From: a virus
Length of the DNA stretch: 26,026 nt
Virus record (IMG/VR): IMGVR_UViG_3300028008_000096
Coordinates: 1 to 26,026 of that record
Strand: one strand, 5' to 3'
The notes under the pieces are model-generated. The model saw only the letters and a program-made list of their open reading frames with translations, was not told the origin of the DNA and did not search any database. A program made the position numbers and the translations under genes. Below, piece by piece: positions 1-8,220 of this stretch; within the stretch, counting starts at the first letter, position 1, and the number at the start of each line of letters is the position of its first letter.

Positions 1-2
1 CA

Positions 3-683
3 TTGGCTATTGAACCTGTATTCGTTCCATCAAAATTCATATATGGTTGTACTACAGTTGATGTAACTTATAATCCTAAGCTTACAAGTAAATCAGAAGG
101 TGACTTAGATGTATTGATAAGAGATGCTATTAAATTATATAGTGATACTTATTTAGATGACTTTAATACTTTTGCAAGGATTTCTAAAATAGCTACATCT
201 ATTGACGCTTTAGAAACAGCAATCATTGGTACATCAATTAGTATTATGCCTTACATTGAATATTCACCAGCATTAGGTATTGCTCTTAATCCATCGTTTA
301 AATTTGAAGCAGCTCTTGTTAAGCCATATCCTTTTGATACTGCTGACGGATTTAATGATTATAAACCAGCAATTAAGAGTGGTGTATATACACTTGACGG
401 TACTGATGTATATTTACAAGACGATGGCCGTGGAAATATCCAAGTCATTGCTAATGATATTGCAAATCCTAAAGTTATCAAACCAATTGTTGGAAGCGTA
501 AATTATACAACTGGTGAAGTTAACTTAGTTGGGTTTATTGCTAACGGCTTTGTCGGATCAGGTATTAAAATTCAGGCCAATACAATATCAAATGATATTA
601 AAGCACCAGCAGGAAGAATATTTGGAATTAAAAATTCTGATGTAACAATTAAACTTACAGGTTCACAAACAAATGCCCGTTAG
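3..683 (+). CDS. gp6: Baseplate wedge protein gp6-like, C-terminal part (5' end outside window)
   Basis: This is the last 226 codons of a gene that almost certainly began before the window. The frame is open to the left edge, and the first visible TTG has no ribosome binding site in view. T4 gp6 is about 660 aa, so this would be its C-terminal third. Two stretches support the call: I-R-D-A-I-K-L-Y...L-D-D-F-N-T-F-A-R-I-S-K...I-D-A-L (visible residues 39-70), and the G-S-V-N-Y-T-T-G-E-V hairpin (164-173). Both resemble gp6 C-termini of T4-like phages from memory. In T4, gp6 dimers join baseplate wedges into the ring around the hub. The stop at 681-683 lies 11 bp inside the next gene, so the two are probably translationally coupled. 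The gp8 gene downstream agrees with the T4 order 6-7-8. No alignment was run. Confidence 0.72.
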   Translation: MAIEPVFVPSKFIYGCTTVDVTYNPKLTSKSEGDLDVLIRDAIKLYSDTYLDDFNTFARISKIATSIDALETAIIGTSISIMPYIEYSPALGIALNPSFKFEAALVKPYPFDTADGFNDYKPAIKSGVYTLDGTDVYLQDDGRGNIQVIANDIANPKVIKPIVGSVNYTTGEVNLVGFIANGFVGSGIKIQANTISNDIKAPAGRIFGIKNSDVTIKLTGSQTNAR

Positions 684-2928
684 CAATACAAAAGAAGTAG
701 AAAAACAAATATCCTTTAAAATTGCTCAGCAATTTCCTGCGATTTATAGAGAAAATAACGATGAGTTGGTTTCGCTTGTTACCGATTATTATAAATTTTT
801 AGAGACAACACCTAACCAATCAATATATAATGCAAGAAGGATGTTTGAATACCGCGATATTACTACAACATTATCGAGTATGATTTTATTCTTTCAGAAA
901 AAGTTTTTAGCGGACCTACCTTTACTAAACGATACAAGTGTACGATTAGTTGTTAAAAACATATTGGATTTATATAGACGTAAAGGTTCAGCGTCCAGTG
1001 TTATTTTATTCTTTAGAATGTTTTACCAAGAAGATGTTGAAATATTTAATCCTTCTAAATACATTTTAAAACCATCTACCTCTAAATGGCAGACTGGTAA
1101 TTATCTACAGATGATACCAAACAACGGGTTGTTTTACGATTCAACCAGTGAAAATTATTACGAATATTTTGATTTATTAAGCAAAACAATTATTGGATCT
1201 GTATCAAAGGCAACGGCTGCAGTTGATAAAATTAACTTTATTCTTTTAAATAATACTCTTACGCCAATCTTATATTTGTCTGATGTAAAGGGTACGTTTA
1301 AAAGGTATGACGATATTGTAGCCCGCGTGGATGGTAAAGATATATCCTTCGGCGTATTAAATGGCTCAGCTTCTGACATTGTTGTCGACCTTGACTTTGG
1401 TGGTACCATAGGTAATGTAGTTGGCGATGAAGTTTATATTAAAAGTGATTATGGTGTTGGAGGTGTAGCCCTCGTTACTGATACGGAAGACCAGTTTACA
1501 GGTATAGTCGATTATAAAGTAACTGATGGCGGATTTGGATATACGATAGCTAATACAAGACTCGAAGTTTCAAACCAAGTTATTATTTTAAATAACGCAG
1601 ACTTATCATTTGTTCCAATGGAAAGAATAACTGATAGTGGTGGTAATACGGGAACAGTCATTGGCCAAAATTCTTCAGCCGTTGGTATTAAGATGGATGT
1701 TGGCAATACTTTAAATATAATACGAGATATTACAACACTAGACAGAACACCAAACGTTACAATCACTGGAATATTTACTATATCTGATAAGAATGAAAGT
1801 TCACCTGGTGCTTTATATCCGGATACAAATGATGTAACAGACGTTAAGGTTGAGTCTCTTTCTAATATCGAAAATATTTCTTTAATTACTGACCCTATTT
1901 TGCCATTCCTCGCTGTCACTTTAAATGCGGCAAACTATAACGCTGCACCTGCTACACAACCTATGTCAGGTTTAGTAGACCCCGTAACATTAAGTACTGT
2001 TATTGAAGACGCATTTACGTTGACGCCATTAGAAATTGGAACAATAAATGATTTTGAAAATATTGATCCAGGCATAGATTACTTAAACGATGTGTTTACA
2101 TTAGTTAGAGATGAAGTAATGATTGCGTTTGATAGATACGAACAACGATTAATTATAAATCCATTCAGTGCTGCGTTTTCAGTAGGCGATGATATTACTC
2201 AGCCATCAACAGGTGTAGCTGGTATTATAACGGCTATTAATGTAGACAGAGGATTTATTCAAGTTCGTCCATATGCATACTACGGATTTGTAACTGCTGA
2301 CATTATGCATGAAGGTACATCATATACAGTTATAGCAACTGAAAGAGATTATTCATCTGAATTACTTGGAGCAAACGCCGATGTACGATCGCGTACTCAA
2401 TTTGCCACAGGTAGAATATCTGAAGTAAAAGTTACAAACTCTGGCTTTGGTTATTTAAACGAAGAAATAGTATTCCTTACAAACAAAGCTGGTACAGTAT
2501 TAGCTAAGGGTCAATTATTTGCAGACACTCAAGGTATTACCGCAGGGTTTTGGGGAAGTGAAACATCACATGTAAATGGTTATAAAACTGATAATACATA
2601 TTATGATAGCCAAAATAGAATACATGACTCTGATTTTTATCAGGAATATTCGTATCAAATTAAATCAACTGTTGACTTTGATTCATATAAGGATACACTT
2701 AAACAGAATGTGCACCTAGCAGGTACTAGAATATTTGGTGCATTTGCATATAAAAAGAAACAAGTAGTTGGAGTTACTGCCAAGTTTGGTAGAACAATTA
2801 AGAATGATCCATTAATTGGCGGAGATCCAATTGTTGGACCAGATCAGTTACCATCTATTCCACGATACAGTTCAGACAGAACAACGATTACAGTAGACAC
2901 TATCAACTTAAAGGTTGACACAGTTTAA
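673..2928 (+). CDS. Virion structural protein, probable baseplate wedge (gp7-position) protein
   Basis: A 751-aa protein whose start overlaps the gp6-like stop by 11 bp. Residues 1-140 look helical and contain D-L-Y-R-R-K-G-S (99-106), then F-F-R-M-F-Y-Q-E-D-V-E-I (113-124) and N-P-S-K-Y-I-L-K-P (126-134). This 'FYRxKGT ... FFRxxFxEdVEIyyP' signature is common in structural proteins of marine T4-like phages. The middle is beta-rich, with repeated G-F-G-Y turns. Near residues 650-692 is the second family signature: D-F-Y-Q-E-Y-S-Y-Q-I-K-S, then an H-L-A-G-T-R-I-F-G-A-F segment. T4 has gp7 (about 1030 aa) between gp6 and gp8, so a wedge role equivalent to gp7 is inferred from position, not from recognisable gp7 sequence. 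The gene ends in a promoter-bearing gap. Confidence 0.7.
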   Translation: MPVSNTKEVEKQISFKIAQQFPAIYRENNDELVSLVTDYYKFLETTPNQSIYNARRMFEYRDITTTLSSMILFFQKKFLADLPLLNDTSVRLVVKNILDLYRRKGSASSVILFFRMFYQEDVEIFNPSKYILKPSTSKWQTGNYLQMIPNNGLFYDSTSENYYEYFDLLSKTIIGSVSKATAAVDKINFILLNNTLTPILYLSDVKGTFKRYDDIVARVDGKDISFGVLNGSASDIVVDLDFGGTIGNVVGDEVYIKSDYGVGGVALVTDTEDQFTGIVDYKVTDGGFGYTIANTRLEVSNQVIILNNADLSFVPMERITDSGGNTGTVIGQNSSAVGIKMDVGNTLNIIRDITTLDRTPNVTITGIFTISDKNESSPGALYPDTNDVTDVKVESLSNIENISLITDPILPFLAVTLNAANYNAAPATQPMSGLVDPVTLSTVIEDAFTLTPLEIGTINDFENIDPGIDYLNDVFTLVRDEVMIAFDRYEQRLIINPFSAAFSVGDDITQPSTGVAGIITAINVDRGFIQVRPYAYYGFVTADIMHEGTSYTVIATERDYSSELLGANADVRSRTQFATGRISEVKVTNSGFGYLNEEIVFLTNKAGTVLAKGQLFADTQGITAGFWGSETSHVNGYKTDNTYYDSQNRIHDSDFYQEYSYQIKSTVDFDSYKDTLKQNVHLAGTRIFGAFAYKKKQVVGVTAKFGRTIKNDPLIGGDPIVGPDQLPSIPRYSSDRTTITVDTINLKVDTV

Positions 2929-2934
2929 TAAATA
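2927..2934 (+). promoter_or_regulatory. T4-type late promoter box (AATAAATA)
   Basis: AATAAATA matches the NATAAATA form of the T4 late -10 element reported for cyanophages. It straddles the stop codon of the 751-aa gene, in one of only three intergenic gaps over 13 bp. Transcription would start near 2940, giving a leader of about 20 nt that contains AGGAG (2949-2953), 7 nt before the ATG at 2961. The first base differs from the strict T4 TATAAATA. Confidence 0.55.
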
Positions 2935-2960
2935 GATAGAAAAGACTTAGGAGCAAAATA

Positions 2961-3938
2961 ATGGTAAAGCAAACGATTGGCGTTGGATTGGTTGGTAACG
3001 ATGGTCTCGGCGATCCATTACGTAACGCATTTGTTAAAGTTAACGAAAACTTTACTGAATTATACAACGACGCATTTGATGGTGCATTTACATCATTAAC
3101 TGGTAGACCAACGAGTTTATTATTCTACGTGAATGATGGAGCAAATAACCAAGTTCTTACAACTGACGGTAATGGTAATATAACATTCCAAAGTGGATAT
3201 GGAAACACTAATGTTGATACTCATTTAAATATAGGCTCTGCGGCAGCGGATCAAGTATTAGCTTGGTCAGGAACTGATTACGAATGGGTTCCTCAAGCTA
3301 GTGGTTCAGGCGGCGGTGGCGGTTTATCAAATAATGAAGTGATTAGCGTTATAACTGGTTCTGATTTAGATATGGCCGGTAATAAAGTATTATTTGGTAA
3401 CGTATATCAAGCAGAAGGCGATTTACCCGCAGCCGCTAGTTATCACGGTATGTTTGCTCACGTACATGGAACAGGTAAAGCATATTATGCTCATAATGGT
3501 GCTTGGGTTCGATTAGCAGACTTTTCTGAAGTTGGTTCAGGTGGCGGCGGTGGTTTACCAAGTCGTTCATCTCCTTCGGCTGCTACGGCATCAATCGCTG
3601 ATGGAGTATCAACAGACATTGATATTACTGGGTTTAAAGGATACGCATTATATTCAATCACAACATCGCATCCTGCTTGGGTAACACTTTATGCAACTAA
3701 CGCAGCAAGAACAGCAGATAATTCTAGGCTTGAAACAGAAGATCCTTCACCAGATGCCGGTATTATTTCTGAGGTAATTACATCAACTGGTAATTTAAAA
3801 GTGTTAATAGCGCCAGGAGCAATTGGTTATAATTTAGAATCAACACCAACCGCGAATATACCGGTAAAGGTAAGAAGCAAAAACGGTAGTGCTGCTGCGA
3901 TTACAGTAGCTATAGAAATACTTCAGTTAGAGGCATAA
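2961..3938 (+). CDS. Small tail fibre-like virion protein with Gly linkers
   Basis: A 325-aa protein. The start is supported by AGGAG at 2949-2953. The N-terminus has V-G-N-D-G-L-G-D-P-L-R-N-A-F followed by K-V-N-E-N-F-T-E-L-Y (about residues 11-34), a motif frequent at the N-terminus of marine myovirus fibre proteins. Two glycine linkers, G-S-G-G-G-G-G, separate three parts. The middle part contains G-M-F-A-H-V-H-G-T-G-K-A-Y-Y and H-N-G-A-W-V-R-L. The last 125 or so residues form a compact beta-rich domain ending I-L-Q-L-E-A, which I recall as a recurring C-terminal domain in cyanophage-type fibres. A role as a short fibre or baseplate decoration is inferred. The stop is 1 bp before the protease start, so the two genes are coupled. 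Confidence 0.6.
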   Translation: MVKQTIGVGLVGNDGLGDPLRNAFVKVNENFTELYNDAFDGAFTSLTGRPTSLLFYVNDGANNQVLTTDGNGNITFQSGYGNTNVDTHLNIGSAAADQVLAWSGTDYEWVPQASGSGGGGGLSNNEVISVITGSDLDMAGNKVLFGNVYQAEGDLPAAASYHGMFAHVHGTGKAYYAHNGAWVRLADFSEVGSGGGGGLPSRSSPSAATASIADGVSTDIDITGFKGYALYSITTSHPAWVTLYATNAARTADNSRLETEDPSPDAGIISEVITSTGNLKVLIAPGAIGYNLESTPTANIPVKVRSKNGSAAAITVAIEILQLEA

Positions 3939-3939
3939 C

Positions 3940-6528
3940 ATGCAAAAAGAATGGATTGTTACACTTCATAATAAAGAGGATTTAGATTCTTTTTACGAAG
4001 ACATGGAAACTGAAGGTGGAGCATTATACATTCCGGGACGAGAAATACCTGTTGTTCATAGAAGAAGCATAAGCCGTAATACTCATTATATGTTAACTAA
4101 TGAAGAAGCAAACCAATTAAAAAACGATCCTAGAGTTTGGGATTGTGATTTAGTAGAATTAATTGATTTGACTACCAAACCTCAAGGATGGTCAGTCACT
4201 AATCAAAAGTTTTCAAAAGATTGGTTTACAGACACGACAGATTTTAACTGGGGTTTGCTTAGACACTCTGAAGCTGCCAACAGATCCAATTGGGGCGACA
4301 ATGGAGTTTCAAATGTAAACTCGGATCTTACCGTAACTGCATCAGGTAAAAACGTTGACGTTGTTATTATTGATGGTCACATTGATCCTGGGCATCCAGA
4401 GTTTGCAAAAGTTGGAACTGAGACAGATTATTCAGATGGTGCACTTGTAAGTGACTCATCTAACGGAGCAGTATTTGATAGATCAATCACAGTTCGTGGA
4501 GTTAAATGTGTTATTGCTGGCGCAGTAGGTGGACAAACTACAGTACCAGACGATTGGGCATATAAAACTGCAAAATTTATTACATTACTTATTAATCCAC
4601 AAGATCCTTTAATTAATTTAGAACACCAAGCCAATTTAATTAAAACATTAAAAGGTGATTCAGGAACTACACATGCAGGCTTACCTACGGCACAAAGAGT
4701 TGCTTGGGGTGGTGGTTCTTCATATACACCAAACTTTTTAACAGACTCAGGTGCGGCACAATATTCAGGTTATCAAAACTTTTTAGATACCCATGTCTTA
4801 GATGATATGGTATGGTATAGAAATACATCAGGACCAAACCCACCGACAAGTGATAGAGATATTGAAGAGTTAGCAGAACATTTGTTCCATACAATTCATA
4901 ACTTTGGTATTCCAGGCGCAGTTCCCGGAAGTGCTACAGAAGTTCCTATGCAATCTTTAGGACCGATCCTTCAAAATAATCCTAGTTTTTCTTGGACAAC
5001 TACAGAATTACACCTTGCAATGAAAGAAGCAATTGATGCATCTTTATATGATCCAACTGGTTATTCAACAGATTGGGCTACAGATGCTGAAGCAGCTACG
5101 GTTGCATATAAAGAATATACTTATTTAGTTAATTGGTCAATGTGGGATATGAGTCAATTCTGGGATGGAGGAAGTCTTTCACCAGAATGGGACGACACTT
5201 TAAAAACACCGGCAGGTATGTTGGCAAATAACCCATTGGGTCATGCCTTGTTTAAAAAATACTTTGAACCAGTTTTAAGTAAACCTGATTTTGCTAAGAT
5301 GCAAGATATGCTTCAGGATAATGATGCAGGCGAACATTATTATGAAGAGTCTGCAAACGGCGCTTCCAGAATTAATCAATTTAATTGGTTTTCCTTAACA
5401 AACGCTGTTACCGGTGGTTCAAATGGAACTTATACATATGATCGTTCAGGTTCATATACGAATGTTGCAGATGAAGCAGATAACAATCATGGTTGCCACT
5501 GCGCAGGAACGGTTGCTGGTAATACTCAAGGCTGGGCAAGAGGCGCAAACATCTATAACATTAGCCCTTATGGTTCAAATCCAAATAGCTTATCAAGTAC
5601 AAGGATGTGGGATTACATTAGGGAATGGCATAATACAAAAGCAGTTAACGCTGTAACAGGTAGACGAAATCCTACTATTACAAATAATAGTTATGGTAGT
5701 TCTATACCTGTTGGTTCAGCCGCAGATAATTTTGGTAACATTACAAGTATTACATACAGAGGTACAGAGTTTAGTCCAGGACGTGATTTAACTACCGCTG
5801 AATTAAGAGCTCGTGGTTGTTATGCACCATCTTTACAAATGGATATTCCATATTATTTTACTTCACGTCAAGCTGACCAACAAGATGCTATTGACGATGG
5901 AATTATTATTGTATGTTCAGCAGGTAATGATAGTTGGAAAACTGTTAACGAGTCCGACCAAGATTGGAATAATACATATCAAGTTCAATATTATGGATTT
6001 GACCAAACTTATTGGTTAAACCGTGGTACAGGTTCGGCTGCAGGATTTAATGCAAATATTAACGTTGGCGCTACATCAAATAATGTTAATGAAGTTAAAG
6101 CAACGTTTAGTAACTGCGGTAACCAAGTTGATATTTACGCAGCTGGTGAAGCAATTCAAAGTAGTTTGCACTCAGGTGGTACTAATGATGCTAGAAATAG
6201 TTCATACCAATTAGGTAAGTATCAAGGAACAAGTATGTCTGGCCCTCAGGTGGCAGGAGTTGTTGCATTGCTTGCAGAGTCTTGGCCAAGGATAACTCAG
6301 GAAGAGGCAGAGGATTGGTTACTTAATAACGCAACTATGAATGCCATGTATGACTCTGGTACAGACGATGCGTATGATAGAAATAGTTTACAAGGCGCGG
6401 CAAACAAATATTTAAGATGGATTAATCAGCGACCAATAGATGGAAATACACTTCCAAAACAAAATTTTAAAACAAGACCTGCATCTGGGAAAGTTTACCC
6501 AAGACCTAATATACGTAGAAGAGGTTAG
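3940..6528 (+). CDS. Subtilisin-like serine protease (S8) with large insertion, virion-associated
   Basis: An 862-aa subtilase. Residues 1-75 resemble an I9-type inhibitory propeptide: E-W-I-V-T-L near the start, then N-T-H-Y-M-L-T-N-E-E-A and N-D-P-R-V. The catalytic set is intact: Asp145 in V-V-I-I-D-G-H-I-D (codon 4372), His517 in N-N-H-G-C-H-C-A-G-T-V-A-G (5488), oxyanion Asn663 in S-A-G-N-D (5926), and Ser765 in G-T-S-M-S-G-P (6232). The Asp-to-His spacing is 372 residues against about 32 in subtilisin BPN', because of an insertion of about 300 residues (roughly 160-475) with no recognised domain. There is no signal peptide or membrane segment. The tail after residue 825 is basic and ends R-R-R-G. 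AGAGG at 3929-3933, inside the preceding gene, is the ribosome binding site. Its place between wedge genes suggests late expression and virion association. The substrate is unknown: possibly itself, a neighbouring structural protein or a host surface protein. Confidence 0.9.
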   Translation: MQKEWIVTLHNKEDLDSFYEDMETEGGALYIPGREIPVVHRRSISRNTHYMLTNEEANQLKNDPRVWDCDLVELIDLTTKPQGWSVTNQKFSKDWFTDTTDFNWGLLRHSEAANRSNWGDNGVSNVNSDLTVTASGKNVDVVIIDGHIDPGHPEFAKVGTETDYSDGALVSDSSNGAVFDRSITVRGVKCVIAGAVGGQTTVPDDWAYKTAKFITLLINPQDPLINLEHQANLIKTLKGDSGTTHAGLPTAQRVAWGGGSSYTPNFLTDSGAAQYSGYQNFLDTHVLDDMVWYRNTSGPNPPTSDRDIEELAEHLFHTIHNFGIPGAVPGSATEVPMQSLGPILQNNPSFSWTTTELHLAMKEAIDASLYDPTGYSTDWATDAEAATVAYKEYTYLVNWSMWDMSQFWDGGSLSPEWDDTLKTPAGMLANNPLGHALFKKYFEPVLSKPDFAKMQDMLQDNDAGEHYYEESANGASRINQFNWFSLTNAVTGGSNGTYTYDRSGSYTNVADEADNNHGCHCAGTVAGNTQGWARGANIYNISPYGSNPNSLSSTRMWDYIREWHNTKAVNAVTGRRNPTITNNSYGSSIPVGSAADNFGNITSITYRGTEFSPGRDLTTAELRARGCYAPSLQMDIPYYFTSRQADQQDAIDDGIIIVCSAGNDSWKTVNESDQDWNNTYQVQYYGFDQTYWLNRGTGSAAGFNANINVGATSNNVNEVKATFSNCGNQVDIYAAGEAIQSSLHSGGTNDARNSSYQLGKYQGTSMSGPQVAGVVALLAESWPRITQEEAEDWLLNNATMNAMYDSGTDDAYDRNSLQGAANKYLRWINQRPIDGNTLPKQNFKTRPASGKVYPRPNIRRRG

Positions 6529-6537
6529 TAAATTGTT

Positions 6538-6545
6538 TATAAATA
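6538..6545 (+). promoter_or_regulatory. T4-type late promoter (exact TATAAATA)
   Basis: A perfect match to the T4 late consensus, in the 41-bp gap between the protease and gp8. Transcription would start near 6551, which makes the leader about 20 nt. AAAGAGG at 6550-6556 is the best ribosome binding site for the ATG at 6570, though its spacing is long. A second AGGTGA (6563-6568) lies too close to the ATG. Confidence 0.72.
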
Positions 6546-6569
6546 TTACAAAGAGGCAGGCTAGGTGAC

Positions 6570-8207
6570 ATGGCAGAAGTACTTACTACAAAATTAAAAA
6601 ATGATACAACTAGAATGTTTATGACAGACATTCAGAATAACGACTTTTATGTATTCGTTTCTTCTATTACAACTGATACACGCCAAAGCGCGACCAATGC
6701 ACAGTATAGTAAAAATGAGTTTTTAGAAAATACAGTGTTCGGTAAAAAGGTTCTTGGATCTGATACTAAGTTTATGATTAAATACCATCCTTGGCAGAAA
6801 GACGCTACTTACGTTCAATACGATGATAGGATTGATTTAGATGGTGAAAAGTTTTACGCTGTTGTAGGTCCAAACGATAACGATACTGGTGACTATCGAG
6901 TATTTAAATGTTTATATAACAATAATGGCGGCGCTTCATCTGCTCCACCAAACTGGAATGCATTTACAACAGACCAAATATATAGAACAGCTGATAAATA
7001 CGTATGGAAATTTATGTATGCTATTGAATCAAATGAGTTTGAAGCATATAACGCAATCGGTTATATCCCTTTACCTGTTGATTTTGAAATAAATCCAGAC
7101 CCATATGCAAACTCTGCTGCTGTTGTATATGGCTCAGAGTTATCAGACATCTTTATTGAAAACCCAGTTGATAACAATGGTTATCCTTCTTTAGATGGTT
7201 TTATGGCAGCATCACCTTCAAACTCTGGTGATATGTTATTAAGAGCTTCTAATATTAACCAAATTCAAAATTTTTATGCAGGTATGACAATATATGCTAC
7301 CAATCCAGACGGCGTATCCTACCTATATAAAATTGATACATATGAATATGAGCCAAATTCAGGACTTGGAAGAGCAAGAGTTATTGGTGATCCACGCGGT
7401 GACGGTGTTTCAAACATTGCAACATTTTCAATTATCCCAACTGTTGAATTACAGGGAGACGGTAGTGGCTGCATTGCTAAGTCAGAGGTAATTAATGGAC
7501 AAATAACAAATATTATTATCCTTAACCCAGGAAGTGGTTATACTAATTTAACTGCATCAGTTAAAGATCCTGAGTTTGATTTTGCTCCAGAAGATCCTAA
7601 CTCTGTTGATGTTAGAGTAGAATTAAGACCAGTTCTTTCACCATTCGGTGGACACGGTTATAACTTTATTGATGAATTATATTGTAGTCATATTCTTTTA
7701 TATGGATATATTACAGAAACTGATAATAATCAAATTGGTTCAGAAAGCAGTTACTCTAATATTGGTATTGTTAAAAATCCAGAATTTGTGAGTGCTTCAG
7801 CCAATACCGCAAATACACCAGACGTATTTGATAATAGAATTAAAATTGTAACAAACGACATCATATATGCTATTGAAGGTGATGTTGTTACTCAATTAGA
7901 CTCATCAAATAAAATTACATTTACTGGTAAAATACACGAGGTTGACGATACAGCTAACACAGCGTATATCTCAAACTATATGGGTCCATTTACTAACCAA
8001 GCAAATAACGATATATCATTTGACCCAACTGCTGCAATTGTTAATTCTACGGGTCAGAGAATTATAATAAATAGTCCACAAGCCAATAATACGATAGAAT
8101 CAGATTACATCCAAAGAAGTGGGCAAGTATACTTCATGGAAGATTTTGTTCCTCTCGTTCGTACAAGAACCTCACGGGAAGAATACAAATTAGTATTAGA
8201 ATTTTAA
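6570..8207 (+). CDS. gp8: Baseplate wedge subunit gp8-like
   Basis: A 545-aa protein recognised by features shared with T4 gp8: Y-R-V-F-K-C-L-Y (109-116), D-K-Y-V-W-K-F-M-Y-A-I (142-152), and the C-terminus S-G-Q-V-Y-F-M-E-D-F-V-P-L-V...E-E-Y-K-L-V-L-E-F. The last corresponds to the 'SGxMIYMENRPPI...EEINILFTF' end of T4 gp8. T4 gp8 is 334 aa. The extra 210 or so residues lie mainly between about 160 and 515 and include a beta segment with G-D-G-S-G and N-P-G-S-G-Y-T (about 295-325), typical of marine homologues. gp8 dimers sit in the periphery of each wedge, bound to gp7 and gp10 in T4. The gene has its own late promoter and is followed after 13 bp by the DUF4815 gene. Confidence 0.85.
   Translation: MAEVLTTKLKNDTTRMFMTDIQNNDFYVFVSSITTDTRQSATNAQYSKNEFLENTVFGKKVLGSDTKFMIKYHPWQKDATYVQYDDRIDLDGEKFYAVVGPNDNDTGDYRVFKCLYNNNGGASSAPPNWNAFTTDQIYRTADKYVWKFMYAIESNEFEAYNAIGYIPLPVDFEINPDPYANSAAVVYGSELSDIFIENPVDNNGYPSLDGFMAASPSNSGDMLLRASNINQIQNFYAGMTIYATNPDGVSYLYKIDTYEYEPNSGLGRARVIGDPRGDGVSNIATFSIIPTVELQGDGSGCIAKSEVINGQITNIIILNPGSGYTNLTASVKDPEFDFAPEDPNSVDVRVELRPVLSPFGGHGYNFIDELYCSHILLYGYITETDNNQIGSESSYSNIGIVKNPEFVSASANTANTPDVFDNRIKIVTNDIIYAIEGDVVTQLDSSNKITFTGKIHEVDDTANTAYISNYMGPFTNQANNDISFDPTAAIVNSTGQRIIINSPQANNTIESDYIQRSGQVYFMEDFVPLVRTRTSREEYKLVLEF
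8066..8073 (+). promoter_or_regulatory. Possible internal late promoter box (AATAAATA)
   Basis: AATAAATA lies within the 3' end of gp8, about 150 bp before the DUF4815 start. It fits NATAAATA, but it is inside AT-rich coding sequence and could be chance. If active it would give the very long downstream gene its own late transcript. Confidence 0.28.
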
Positions 8208-8220
8208 GGAAACATGATAG

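Noticed and set aside
3-5. TTG as a true start codon of the first gene
   Set aside because: There is only 2 bp of upstream sequence and no visible ribosome binding site, and the product matches only the end of gp6, so a gene cut by the window edge is more likely.
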